DNA of 9,110 nt from contig JAUXGQ010000032.1 in the NCBI GenBank assembly GCA_030621975.1, forward strand, positions 1 to 9,110, read 5' to 3'. The position numbers and the translations under genes are program-made. Below are positions 1 to 6,459 of this stretch, piece by piece; the stretch's first letter is position 1, and every line of letters begins with the position of its first letter. Under the pieces are notes generated by a model, which saw only the letters and a program-made list of their open reading frames with translations, was not told where the DNA came from and made no database searches. The DNA comes from Gammaproteobacteria bacterium (GTDB lineage: Bacteria; Pseudomonadota; Gammaproteobacteria; Chromatiales; Chromatiaceae).

Positions 1-1
1 A

Positions 2-919
2 AACAGGGAATATCGGCTTGCCTACATGAATCCCTATTGGACGATCAATGGGGTCAGTCGGGGTTTCAATCTAAGTTTCACGGAAACCGATTTCGATGAT
101 CTGGACAGCGCCGACTATTCCACCGATACTGGGCGGGCGGGGGTTAATTTCGGCGTGCCCATTGGTGAGTTCGATCGTATCGGATTCACGGGCGACTATG
201 AGCATACCAAGTTATCTCTGGGAAATAGGGTACCGATAGAAAGCGCGGTCGCTAAATTCGTCGCCGACAACGGCGACACGTACAATGATTTCAAACTGGG
301 TGTCCGCTGGTCCTATGATTCCCGCAACCGGTCTGTTTTTCCCACCCGGGGCGGTCAGCAGTCGCTAAGCGCCCAGGCGACCGTGCCCGGCAGTGATCTC
401 AAATACTACAAGATCAGTTATCGTCAGACGCGCTTTTTCCCGCTCACCAAGGAACTGACGTTGAAATTGAATGCTGACCTCGGCTATGGCGACGGCTATT
501 CGGATACCAGCGCGTTGCCGTTCTTCCATAATTTTTTCGCAGGCGGTTTCAAGAGTGTACGAGGTTTCAAACAAAACACGCTGGGCCCCCGGGATGTGGA
601 TGCCGGCGGTAACAAGGGACAAGGCGATCCGATTGGTGGTAACCTGAAAACCGTGGGAAACATTGAGCTGATCGTGCAGCCTCCGATCAAGCGTTTGAAG
701 GATACGGTGCGGGTGTCCGCCTTCGTGGATGGCGGTAATGTTTTCGAAACCGGTAGCGATGCTGGCTTTGAAACCAGTAGAATCCGTTATTCGGCGGGTC
801 TTGCGGCGACCTGGTTGTCCCCCTTCGGGGTCCTGTCGGTCAGCGTTGCACAACCCTTCAACCAGGGAGAAGAAGATGAAGAGGAGATATTCCAGTTTAA
901 TTTTGGTTCGGCCTTCTAG
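2..919 (+). CDS. bamA: Outer membrane protein assembly factor BamA, C-terminal part (5' end outside window)
   Basis: BamA is the Omp85-family core of the BAM complex and folds beta-barrel proteins into the outer membrane. The frame is open to the left edge, so only the last ~305 residues are present. They cover most of the membrane barrel; the POTRA domains lie upstream. Recognisable family landmarks are an NPYWTINGVS stretch near the left edge (E. coli has NPYFTVDGVS), the PGSDLKYYK segment, the FFAGG..SVRGF loop-6 motif with VRGF at 557-568, and the terminal QFNFGSAF ending in the C-terminal Phe typical of outer-membrane barrels. The loop after VRGF is shorter than in E. coli and lacks its cysteine-containing insertion. 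The last turn before the final strand is unusually acidic (GEEDEEE). The ATG at 26 is internal, not the start. skp follows after 19 nt, the usual neighbour. Identity is secure. Confidence 0.95.
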   Translation, partial: NREYRLAYMNPYWTINGVSRGFNLSFTETDFDDLDSADYSTDTGRAGVNFGVPIGEFDRIGFTGDYEHTKLSLGNRVPIESAVAKFVADNGDTYNDFKLGVRWSYDSRNRSVFPTRGGQQSLSAQATVPGSDLKYYKISYRQTRFFPLTKELTLKLNADLGYGDGYSDTSALPFFHNFFAGGFKSVRGFKQNTLGPRDVDAGGNKGQGDPIGGNLKTVGNIELIVQPPIKRLKDTVRVSAFVDGGNVFETGSDAGFETSRIRYSAGLAATWLSPFGVLSVSVAQPFNQGEEDEEEIFQFNFGSAF

Positions 920-926
920 GCAGATC

Positions 927-931
927 GGGAG
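927..931 (+). promoter_or_regulatory. Ribosome binding site for skp (decides a TTG start)
   Basis: GGGAG lies 7 nt upstream of the TTG at 939. Together with the canonical signal peptide that begins there, it favours TTG 939 over the in-frame ATG at 876, which lies inside bamA and would place a polar, Arg-rich stretch in front of the signal sequence. Confidence 0.6.
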
Positions 932-938
932 AACAATC

Positions 939-1466
939 TTGAAGAAAACGATATATTTTCTTTTTACATCGGCTTTGCTGATGGTACTATCGAGCGCCGT
1001 CTCGGCTGCAGAACCGCGAATCGCTTTCGTGGACGCCACAAAGGTGTTTGAACAGTCCCCCCAGTACGAAGCTGCGCGCAAGAGCCTCGAAGGCGAATTT
1101 ACCCGCCGGGACAACGATCTCGTGGCAAAACAGAAGCAGCTCAAAAAGATGGACGAGAAACTGGGGCGGGATTCCGCGGTAATGAGTGAATCGGAGGTGA
1201 AAAGGCTGAAGCGCGACATCCTGGCGCGACAGCGCAAGTTGAAGAATGCCCAGACGGAGTTTCGTGAGGACTTCAATTTACGGCGTAACGAGGAGTTCAA
1301 TAAACTCCGCCGGCAGGTGGCCGAGGTGGTGCGGTCGGTCGGCAAGGAAGAGAATATCGACTTGATTATCAGTGACGGCGTGGTCTATTTCAGTAAGCGC
1401 ATCGATATTTCGGAAAGGGTGCTGGAACGTCTCAGGGAGAATTTTAAATCTTACCAGAAGAAGTAA
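939..1466 (+). CDS. skp: Periplasmic chaperone Skp (OmpH family)
   Basis: Skp is a trimeric 'jellyfish' chaperone that holds unfolded outer-membrane proteins in the periplasm and passes them to the BAM complex. Started at TTG 939 the protein has 175 residues (E. coli 161). It begins with a textbook Sec signal peptide: MKK, a hydrophobic core around residues 5-20, and a VSAA cleavage region near residues 21-24, followed by mature EPRIAFVD, the family's first beta strand. Residues ~45-140 are rich in Lys, Arg, Glu and Gln with heptad character, matching the long coiled-coil arms. The end (ENIDLIISDGVVYFS..IDISERVLERL) closes the body domain as in known Skp proteins. An upstream in-frame ATG (876, 196 residues) also has a purine-rich leader and cannot be excluded, but it would overlap bamA by 44 nt and spoil the signal peptide. 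The usual next gene, lpxD, is missing; fabZ follows directly. Confidence 0.9.
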   Translation: MKKTIYFLFTSALLMVLSSAVSAAEPRIAFVDATKVFEQSPQYEAARKSLEGEFTRRDNDLVAKQKQLKKMDEKLGRDSAVMSESEVKRLKRDILARQRKLKNAQTEFREDFNLRRNEEFNKLRRQVAEVVRSVGKEENIDLIISDGVVYFSKRIDISERVLERLRENFKSYQKK

Positions 1467-1473
1467 CGCGTCC

Positions 1474-1479
1474 AGGAGG
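1474..1479 (+). promoter_or_regulatory. Strong ribosome binding site for fabZ
   Basis: A perfect AGGAGG sits 5 nt before the GTG at 1485 and 14 nt before the ATG at 1494. It overlaps the GTG at 1479, which therefore cannot be the real start. It favours GTG 1485. Confidence 0.65.
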
Positions 1480-1484
1480 TGGTT

Positions 1485-1928
1485 GTGATTACGATGGATA
1501 TCCACAAGGTACTGGACCTGTTACCACACCGTTATCCCTTTTTGATGATCGACAGGGTGTTGGAATACGAGCCGAACAAGCGTCTGTTGGCTATCAAGAA
1601 TGTAACGTTTAACGAACCCTATTTCAACGGCCATTTCCCAATCCGTCCCGTCATGCCCGGGGTATTGATCATCGAGGCCATGGCCCAGGCGACAGGTTTG
1701 CTGGCGATGGAATCGAATTCGAAGGTAAAGGGCGAGCGCACCCTGTATTACTTCGTGGGAATCGACAAGGCGCGTTTCAAACGACCGGTCGAGCCAGGTG
1801 ATCAGTTGCGCATAGAGGTGTTTCTAAAAGGGCAAAAGCGCGGTATCTGGATGTTTTCCGGAACAGCGGACGTCGACGGCCAGGGCGTTGCCACGGCGGA
1901 CATCATGTGTACCGCCCGGGATTTCTAG
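1485..1928 (+). CDS. fabZ: (3R)-hydroxyacyl-[acyl-carrier-protein] dehydratase FabZ
   Basis: FabZ dehydrates beta-hydroxyacyl-ACP to trans-2-enoyl-ACP in each cycle of cytosolic type II fatty-acid synthesis. The protein has 147 residues from GTG 1485, a normal length for the single hot-dog-fold family. The signature is complete: LLPHRYPFLMIDRV (residues 12-25), NGHFP with catalytic His50, and PGVLIIEAMAQATG with catalytic Glu64. The His-Glu spacing of 14 matches E. coli (His54/Glu68). YYFVGIDKARFKRPVEPGDQL follows as in the family. Other starts are ATG 1494, which gives an N terminus like that of Pseudomonas FabZ, and GTG 1479. The perfect Shine-Dalgarno favours 1485. In most relatives fabZ is flanked by lpxD and lpxA. 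Here it lies between skp (18 nt upstream) and a mobile element followed by rnhB. Competition between FabZ and lipid A synthesis for hydroxyacyl-ACP is the usual explanation for that grouping, so the missing partners are notable. Confidence 0.96.
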   Translation: MITMDIHKVLDLLPHRYPFLMIDRVLEYEPNKRLLAIKNVTFNEPYFNGHFPIRPVMPGVLIIEAMAQATGLLAMESNSKVKGERTLYYFVGIDKARFKRPVEPGDQLRIEVFLKGQKRGIWMFSGTADVDGQGVATADIMCTARDF

Positions 1929-1981
1929 CCTTGGTTTTCACCACCGTTCCTAACCAGACGTTCCAAGGATGGATCCGGTTT

Positions 1982-1989
1982 TAGAAAAA
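1982..1989. repeat. Target-site duplication, left copy (TAGAAAAA)
   Basis: TAGAAAAA directly abuts the left terminal inverted repeat that begins at 1990. An identical octamer abuts the right terminal repeat at 2217-2224. A perfect 8-bp match exactly at both ends of an inverted-repeat element is the expected mark of transposition. The run is A-rich, so part of the match could be chance. Confidence 0.7.
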
Positions 1990-2056
1990 CCTGATTATGT
2001 ATGGAACTCAGCCATGCTGGGGTGAAAATGCGGCTGAAAAACCACACTCCGCGCAC

Positions 2057-2164
2057 GGGGTTACGCGGACCTATCTGGCAAGACACGCTGTGAATACGTC
2101 CCTGTACGCTCGGCTGCGGCATCCCTGCCGCAGACGGTCTTGCCAGATAGGTCCGCACAACCCC
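2057..2164. repeat. Nested 108-bp palindromic repeat unit
   Basis: The arms 2057-2084 and 2137-2164 form a 28-bp inverted repeat. The inner 20 bp match perfectly (GCGGACCTATCTGGCAAGAC at 2065-2084 against 2137-2156), then two bases mismatch, then GGGGTT/AACCCC pairs. The 52-nt interior contains another perfect hairpin at 2114-2133. Its centre (2110.5) differs from that of the outer terminal repeats (2103), so it is a separate palindrome, either cargo of the larger element or a second repeat inserted into it. Short palindromic units of this look are commonly dispersed between genes in gammaproteobacteria. Whether this one is multicopy cannot be seen from one window. Confidence 0.75.
2114..2133. 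repeat. Perfect 8-bp hairpin at the tip of the nested palindrome
   Basis: CTGCGGCA (2114-2121) and TGCCGCAG (2126-2133) pair perfectly around a TCCC tetraloop. The stem is GC-rich and would form readily in RNA or single-stranded DNA. No T-run follows, so it is not a standard intrinsic terminator. Confidence 0.7.
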
Positions 2165-2213
2165 AAAAAAAGTTGATTGCCCATCAAGCGCTGGCTGAGT
2201 TTCATACATAATC

Positions 2214-2217
2214 AGGT
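2214..2217 (+). promoter_or_regulatory. Weak Shine-Dalgarno for rnhB contributed by the mobile element end
   Basis: AGGT lies 6 nt before the rnhB ATG at 2224 and is the only Shine-Dalgarno-like run near that start. Its AGG belongs to the right terminal repeat of the inserted element and its T to the duplicated target octamer. In the reconstructed empty site the ATG would be preceded by GGTTTTAGAAAA, with the nearest purine run (AAGGA, 1965-1969) too far upstream to be a good site. Confidence 0.4.
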
Positions 2218-2224
2218 AGAAAAA
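2217..2224. repeat. Target-site duplication, right copy (TAGAAAAA)
   Basis: This is an exact copy of the octamer at 1982-1989. Its last A is the first base of the rnhB start codon, which places the insertion immediately upstream of that gene. Confidence 0.7.
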
Positions 2225-2814
2225 TGACGCACAGGGTCTTGGTCGCGGGTGTTGACGAGGCTGGCCGCGGGCCTCTGGCGGGACCGGTGGTGGCGGCCGC
2301 GGTGATTCTGGACCAAAAGCGGACTATCAGGGGTCTTGCCGATTCCAAAACGCTCAGTGAACCTCAACGCTTGCGCCTGGAAGAGGCGATTAAGGTCGGC
2401 GCCGTGAGTTGGGCCCTGGGGCGGGCCGAAGTCGAGGAAATCGACAGTTTGAACATACTGTGGGCCAGTCTGCTTGCCATGCGCCGAGCTGTCGAAAGTC
2501 TGGCGGTGAAACCGGGGCGGTGTCTCATCGACGGCAACCGTTGTCCCCAACTCGCTTGCCCGGCTGAAGCCGTCGTGGGCGGCGATCGTCTGATAGCGGC
2601 CATTAGTGCCGCTTCGATTCTGGCCAAAGTGGGACGGGACCAGGAGATGGTTGCGCTGGACGAGAAATACCCGGGCTACGGCCTGGCCCGGCACAAAGGC
2701 TACCCGACCCGAGCGCATATACTTGCGCTGCAAGAGCTTGGTGCCAGCCCGATTCACCGGCGTTCCTTCGCGCCGGTGCGGCGCCTGTTGGACCACAATG
2801 AATTAGCCTCCTAG
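2224..2814 (+). CDS. rnhB: Ribonuclease HII
   Basis: RNase HII nicks the RNA strand of RNA/DNA hybrids and starts removal of single ribonucleotides misincorporated during replication. The 196-residue protein is close to E. coli RnhB (198). The metal-binding acidic residues are present: Asp11-Glu12 in GVDEAGRGPLAG, Asp103 in LIDGNRCP and Asp121 in GGDRLIAAISAASILAKV. The GRG motif (14-16), which reads the RNA-DNA junction, and the conserved Tyr160 in HKGYPT are intact, and the C terminus HRRSFAPV is typical. The N terminus is about six residues shorter before GVDE than in E. coli. No alternative start exists upstream because a TAA at 2209-2211, inside the mobile element, is in frame. In the reconstructed pre-insertion sequence the frame is open back to the fabZ stop but has no start codon, so the insertion did not truncate the gene. 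dnaE follows after 34 nt. Confidence 0.96.
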   Translation: MTHRVLVAGVDEAGRGPLAGPVVAAAVILDQKRTIRGLADSKTLSEPQRLRLEEAIKVGAVSWALGRAEVEEIDSLNILWASLLAMRRAVESLAVKPGRCLIDGNRCPQLACPAEAVVGGDRLIAAISAASILAKVGRDQEMVALDEKYPGYGLARHKGYPTRAHILALQELGASPIHRRSFAPVRRLLDHNELAS

Positions 2815-2848
2815 TAAGATATCCGTGCTGGCCCGGACTTCAATCGTC

Positions 2849-5800
2849 ATGCAAGCAAGCTTCATTCACCTGTGCCTCCACACAGAGTATGCTCTGGTAG
2901 ATGGCATCGTGCGCATCAAACCGCTGGTGGCATCCGTTGCCCAGGCAGGTATGCCCGCCGTGGCGGTGACCGATCAATCCAATCTGTTCGCCATGGTCAA
3001 GTTCTACAAGGCGGCGCTTGGGTGCGGATTAAAGCCGATCATCGGGGTGGATACCTGGCTGCACAACGATCAGGACGCCAACAAGCCGTTTCGTCTGGTG
3101 CTGCTGGTTCAGAATGCCGAGGGTTATCGCAACCTAACGCGGTTGGTGTCGCGCAGTTACCAGGAGGGGCAGCATCTGGGCGTTCCCATGCTGCAGCGTT
3201 TCTGGCTGCAGGGTGCCAGTGACGGACTGATCGCATTGTCCGGGGGCCGCCAAGGGGACCTGGGTCAAGCCCTGCTGGCGGGTAATCGGACCCGGGCCGA
3301 GGCCATGCTCAATGACTGGCTGGACCTGTTTGGGGATCGTTACTATATCGAATTGATCCGCACCGGGCGGTCGCAAGAAGAGGAGTGTCTGCATCTCAGC
3401 GTCGAGCTCGCCGCATCCAGAGGCATCCCGGTAGTGGCCACCAACGATGTCCGGTTCCTCCGGCCCGAGGATTTCGATGCCCATGAGACACGGGTATGTA
3501 TCCATGACGGTCGTACCCTGGATGACCCACGTCGTCCAAAGCGTTATTCCGAGCGGCAGTATCTGCGCAGTGCCGAGGAGATGTGCGAACTTTTCTCGGA
3601 TATCCCGGAGGCGCTGGAGAACACAGTCGAAATTGCCAAACGCTGCAATCTGGAACTGACGCTGGGTGAAAACTTTCTACCGGATTTTCCGGTTCCGGCG
3701 GGCATGACCATCGGTGAGTTTCTGGTTCGTGAATCGCGTCGCGGATTGCAGGAACGCCTGGAACTCATCCTGGATCCCCAGCTGTCCGGTTACTCCGAAA
3801 AGCGCAAGGTCTATGAGGAGCGTCTGCAGACGGAGCTCGACGTCATTATATCCATGGGATTTCCGGGATACTTTCTGATCGTCGCTGATTTCATCCAGTG
3901 GGCCAGGGACAACGGTGTGCCGGTGGGACCGGGACGCGGCTCGGGGGCGGGCTCATTGGTGGCTTATGCGCTGAAGATTACTGATCTTGACCCGATTGAG
4001 CACGAACTGCTTTTTGAGCGTTTTCTTAATCCGGAACGGGTTTCGATGCCGGATTTCGATGTGGACTTCTGTATGGAGGGCCGGGATCGGGTTATCGATT
4101 ACGTGGCGCAACGCTACGGCAGGGGCGCCGTATCCCAGATCATCACCTACGGAAGTATGGCTGCCAAAGCGGTAGTGCGTGACGTGGGACGGGTACTCGG
4201 TCTCCCCTATGGATTCGTAGATCGTATCGCAAAACTGGTGCCGTTCGAGATTGGTATGACCTTGTCCCGGGCGCTCGAGGAAAGCGAGGAATTGAAACAG
4301 GCCTATGCCACGGAAGAGGTCCAGACCCTCATCGACATGGCCATGTCCCTGGAGGGCATTGTCCGTAATGCGGGCAAACATGCCGGAGGCGTGGTGATTG
4401 CCCCCACCTTATTGACCGATTTAACACCCCTGTATTGTGAACCCGGTGGCGGAAACCTGGTAACCCAGTTCGACAAGGACGACGTCGAGGCCGTGGGGCT
4501 GGTCAAATTCGATTTTCTGGGTTTACGGACTCTGACGATCATCGACTGGGCGCTCAAGACGGTAAACCGGGAACGCCGGAATCGTGGCGAGACCATGATC
4601 GACATGTCGGAGATCCCCTGGGACGACGAGGCATCGTTTCGACTGCTCAAGTCTTGTGCGACGACCGCCGTTTTCCAGCTGGAATCCCGGGGCATGAAGG
4701 AGCTGATCAAGAAGCTGCAGCCGGACTGCTTCGACGACATCACGGCGCTGGTGGCCCTGTTTCGACCAGGCCCTCTGCAATCCGGAATGGTGGACGATTT
4801 CATCAATCGCAAGCACGGTCGGGCCGAGGTGGCTTATCCGCACCCGGACCTGGAGCCCATTCTGAAGCCGACGTACGGCGTGATCCTGTATCAGGAACAG
4901 GTCATGCAGATCGCGCAAGTGCTTGCGGGCTATACCCTGGGAGGGGCGGACCTGCTGCGCCGCGCCATGGGCAAGAAGAAACCCAAGGAGATGGAAAAAC
5001 AGCGCGGCATCTTCACGGAGGGGGCGGTCGAAAGGGGTGTGAATCGGGATACGGCCACATACATCTTTGATCTGATGGAAAAGTTCGCGGGCTACGGCTT
5101 CAACAAATCCCATTCCGCCGCCTATGCGCTCGTATCCTATCAGACCACGTGGCTGAAGGCCCATTACCCGGCGGCGTTTATGGCCGCGGTGCTGTCCGCG
5201 GATATGGACTCCACCGAAAAGGTAGTGACCCTGATCGAGGAATGCCGGGAGATGGGGCTCGAGGTGCAGCCTCCGGATGTGAACTCCTCGGAGTTCATGT
5301 TTGCTATCGATGGTGATGCCAGGGTGGTGTATGGTCTGGGGGCGATCAAGGGCGTCGGTCAGTCGGCCATCGAAGGTATCGTCGAGGCGAGAAAAGAGGC
5401 AGGCGGGTTTGCCAACCTGTTCGAGTTCTGCCAGCGTATAGATCTGCGCAAAGCCAATCGCCGGGTGTTGGATGCGTTGATCCGGGCAGGGGCACTGGAT
5501 GAACTGGGGGCCAACCGGGCAACCCTGATGATCCAGCTTCCCCTTGCCCTGAAGATGGCCGAACAGCACGGCGAAATGCAGGCCGCCGGACAGAACGACC
5601 TGTTCGGGCTCGAAGAAGCGGTACCTCAAACCGGTGCTGGCCCCCAGATGCTGCCGGACGACAGCGAAGAATGGGAAGAGGAACAACGCCTTCAGGGTGA
5701 AAAAGAGACCCTGGGTTTGTACCTCACCGGACATCCGATCGAGCGCTATCGGCAGGAAATATCCTGTATTGTGACGGCGCGGCTGGCCGATCTGAATCTA

Positions 5801-6436
5801 AACGAACCCATGGAGCAGACGATGGGCTCGCGCAGACGGGCGGGGCGGCGCGCGGTGGTGGCTGGCCTGGTGGTGGGGGTCAGGCACAACCAGACCCAGC
5901 GCGGGCGTATGGGCTCGGTAACACTGGATGACCGAAGTGGCCGCCTCGAGGTCACGGTGTTCTCAGATCTCTATGAGCAGTATCGAGACCTGCTGGTTTG
6001 CGACAAGGTGCTCGTCGTGGACGGAAACCTCAGCTTCGACGAGTATCGGGGCGGACTGAACCTCAGGGCCGAGCAGATCTATGAGTTCGAAAAGGCCCGT
6101 GAGATCTACGCCAGTTGTCTTCTGTTGCGCACCAGCCAGAGGACGGTGCAACAGACCTCCCTGACTTGTGAGGCATTCGTCAGCGAACTGCAGCGCATTC
6201 TGTCGGCTTACGCCGGTGATGCATGTCCGGTCCAATTGGAGTACGGTTGCACTGAGGCATCGGGGGTCATCCGCTTGGGGGAGAAGTGGAGGGTGACGCC
6301 GGGAGACGAGCTGATGCGTCGGTTGGAACGTTTCCTGGGTTCGGGCTCTGTCCAGGTGCTCTACGGCGCGCACAAAAGGCGTGCCCCCGGGCCGGAGATG
6401 CGAGCCAGTGCGACTGCCGATCTGTCAAACCCGTAA
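2849..6436 (+). CDS. dnaE: DNA polymerase III subunit alpha (replicative polymerase)
   Basis: DnaE is the catalytic subunit of the replicative holoenzyme. From ATG 2849 it has 1195 residues and aligns along its length with E. coli DnaE. Domains in order: PHP domain (~5-275); palm, thumb and fingers (~280-810) with the catalytic aspartates Asp402 and Asp404 in PDFDVDF and Asp555 in VKFDFLGLRTL, matching E. coli Asp401/403/555; helix-hairpin-helix region (~828-850); clamp-binding motif QNDLF (915-919); OB fold (~1002-1075); and a C-terminal tau-binding region. The first PHP motif reads HLCLH, with Cys9 replacing the middle His of the active HLHLH form (Arg in E. coli), so PHP proofreading is probably lost and a separate epsilon subunit is expected. 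The tail is slightly longer than in E. coli. A GTG at 2825 would add eight residues. Neither start has a good Shine-Dalgarno; ATG 2849 matches the family's N terminus better. Confidence 0.97.
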   Translation: MQASFIHLCLHTEYALVDGIVRIKPLVASVAQAGMPAVAVTDQSNLFAMVKFYKAALGCGLKPIIGVDTWLHNDQDANKPFRLVLLVQNAEGYRNLTRLVSRSYQEGQHLGVPMLQRFWLQGASDGLIALSGGRQGDLGQALLAGNRTRAEAMLNDWLDLFGDRYYIELIRTGRSQEEECLHLSVELAASRGIPVVATNDVRFLRPEDFDAHETRVCIHDGRTLDDPRRPKRYSERQYLRSAEEMCELFSDIPEALENTVEIAKRCNLELTLGENFLPDFPVPAGMTIGEFLVRESRRGLQERLELILDPQLSGYSEKRKVYEERLQTELDVIISMGFPGYFLIVADFIQWARDNGVPVGPGRGSGAGSLVAYALKITDLDPIEHELLFERFLNPERVSMPDFDVDFCMEGRDRVIDYVAQRYGRGAVSQIITYGSMAAKAVVRDVGRVLGLPYGFVDRIAKLVPFEIGMTLSRALEESEELKQAYATEEVQTLIDMAMSLEGIVRNAGKHAGGVVIAPTLLTDLTPLYCEPGGGNLVTQFDKDDVEAVGLVKFDFLGLRTLTIIDWALKTVNRERRNRGETMIDMSEIPWDDEASFRLLKSCATTAVFQLESRGMKELIKKLQPDCFDDITALVALFRPGPLQSGMVDDFINRKHGRAEVAYPHPDLEPILKPTYGVILYQEQVMQIAQVLAGYTLGGADLLRRAMGKKKPKEMEKQRGIFTEGAVERGVNRDTATYIFDLMEKFAGYGFNKSHSAAYALVSYQTTWLKAHYPAAFMAAVLSADMDSTEKVVTLIEECREMGLEVQPPDVNSSEFMFAIDGDARVVYGLGAIKGVGQSAIEGIVEARKEAGGFANLFEFCQRIDLRKANRRVLDALIRAGALDELGANRATLMIQLPLALKMAEQHGEMQAAGQNDLFGLEEAVPQTGAGPQMLPDDSEEWEEEQRLQGEKETLGLYLTGHPIERYRQEISCIVTARLADLNLNEPMEQTMGSRRRAGRRAVVAGLVVGVRHNQTQRGRMGSVTLDDRSGRLEVTVFSDLYEQYRDLLVCDKVLVVDGNLSFDEYRGGLNLRAEQIYEFEKAREIYASCLLLRTSQRTVQQTSLTCEAFVSELQRILSAYAGDACPVQLEYGCTEASGVIRLGEKWRVTPGDELMRRLERFLGSGSVQVLYGAHKRRAPGPEMRASATADLSNP

Positions 6437-6459
6437 CAATTTATGTATATTCTCAGCCC

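Larger units (their letters stand above)
1990..2216. mobile_element. MITE-like non-autonomous element inserted between fabZ and rnhB
   Basis: The 227-bp segment has terminal inverted repeats of 25 bp (1990-2014 and 2192-2216) beginning CCTGATTATGTATG. There is a single mismatch, G2004 against T2202, which would be a G-U pair in RNA. It is flanked by the direct repeat TAGAAAAA (1982-1989 and 2217-2224). It encodes no transposase: the longest minus-strand reading frame across it (ATG at 2209) has no recognisable domain and is made of the repeats themselves. Size, long terminal repeats, target duplication and lack of coding content fit a miniature inverted-repeat transposable element moved in trans by a related insertion sequence. 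The parent family is not certain; the CCTGATTAT end recalls IS1380-type ends from memory, but an 8-bp duplication is longer than that family usually makes. A second palindrome (2057-2164) is nested inside. Confidence 0.75.

Noticed and set aside
365..1345. Long minus-strand open frame opposite bamA and skp, and similar ones opposite dnaE (4523-5734) and tilS
   Set aside because: They lie opposite strongly recognisable genes, have no domain resemblance and are shadows of GC-rich codon usage.
1977..1991. Hairpin GGTTTT/AAAACC considered as the fabZ terminator
   Set aside because: The stem is weak and A/T-rich with no following T-run, and its right arm overlaps the target duplication and the first bases of the mobile element.
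2177..2205. Candidate sigma-70 promoter TTGCCC-N17-TTTCAT near the right end of the mobile element
   Set aside because: Only four of six bases match in each box. Such matches are expected by chance, so it is not reported as a promoter.
1925..2209. 94-codon open frame on the minus strand across the fabZ-rnhB gap
   Set aside because: It starts within the terminal repeat, consists of the palindromic repeat sequence, overlaps the fabZ stop and shows no recognisable domain.
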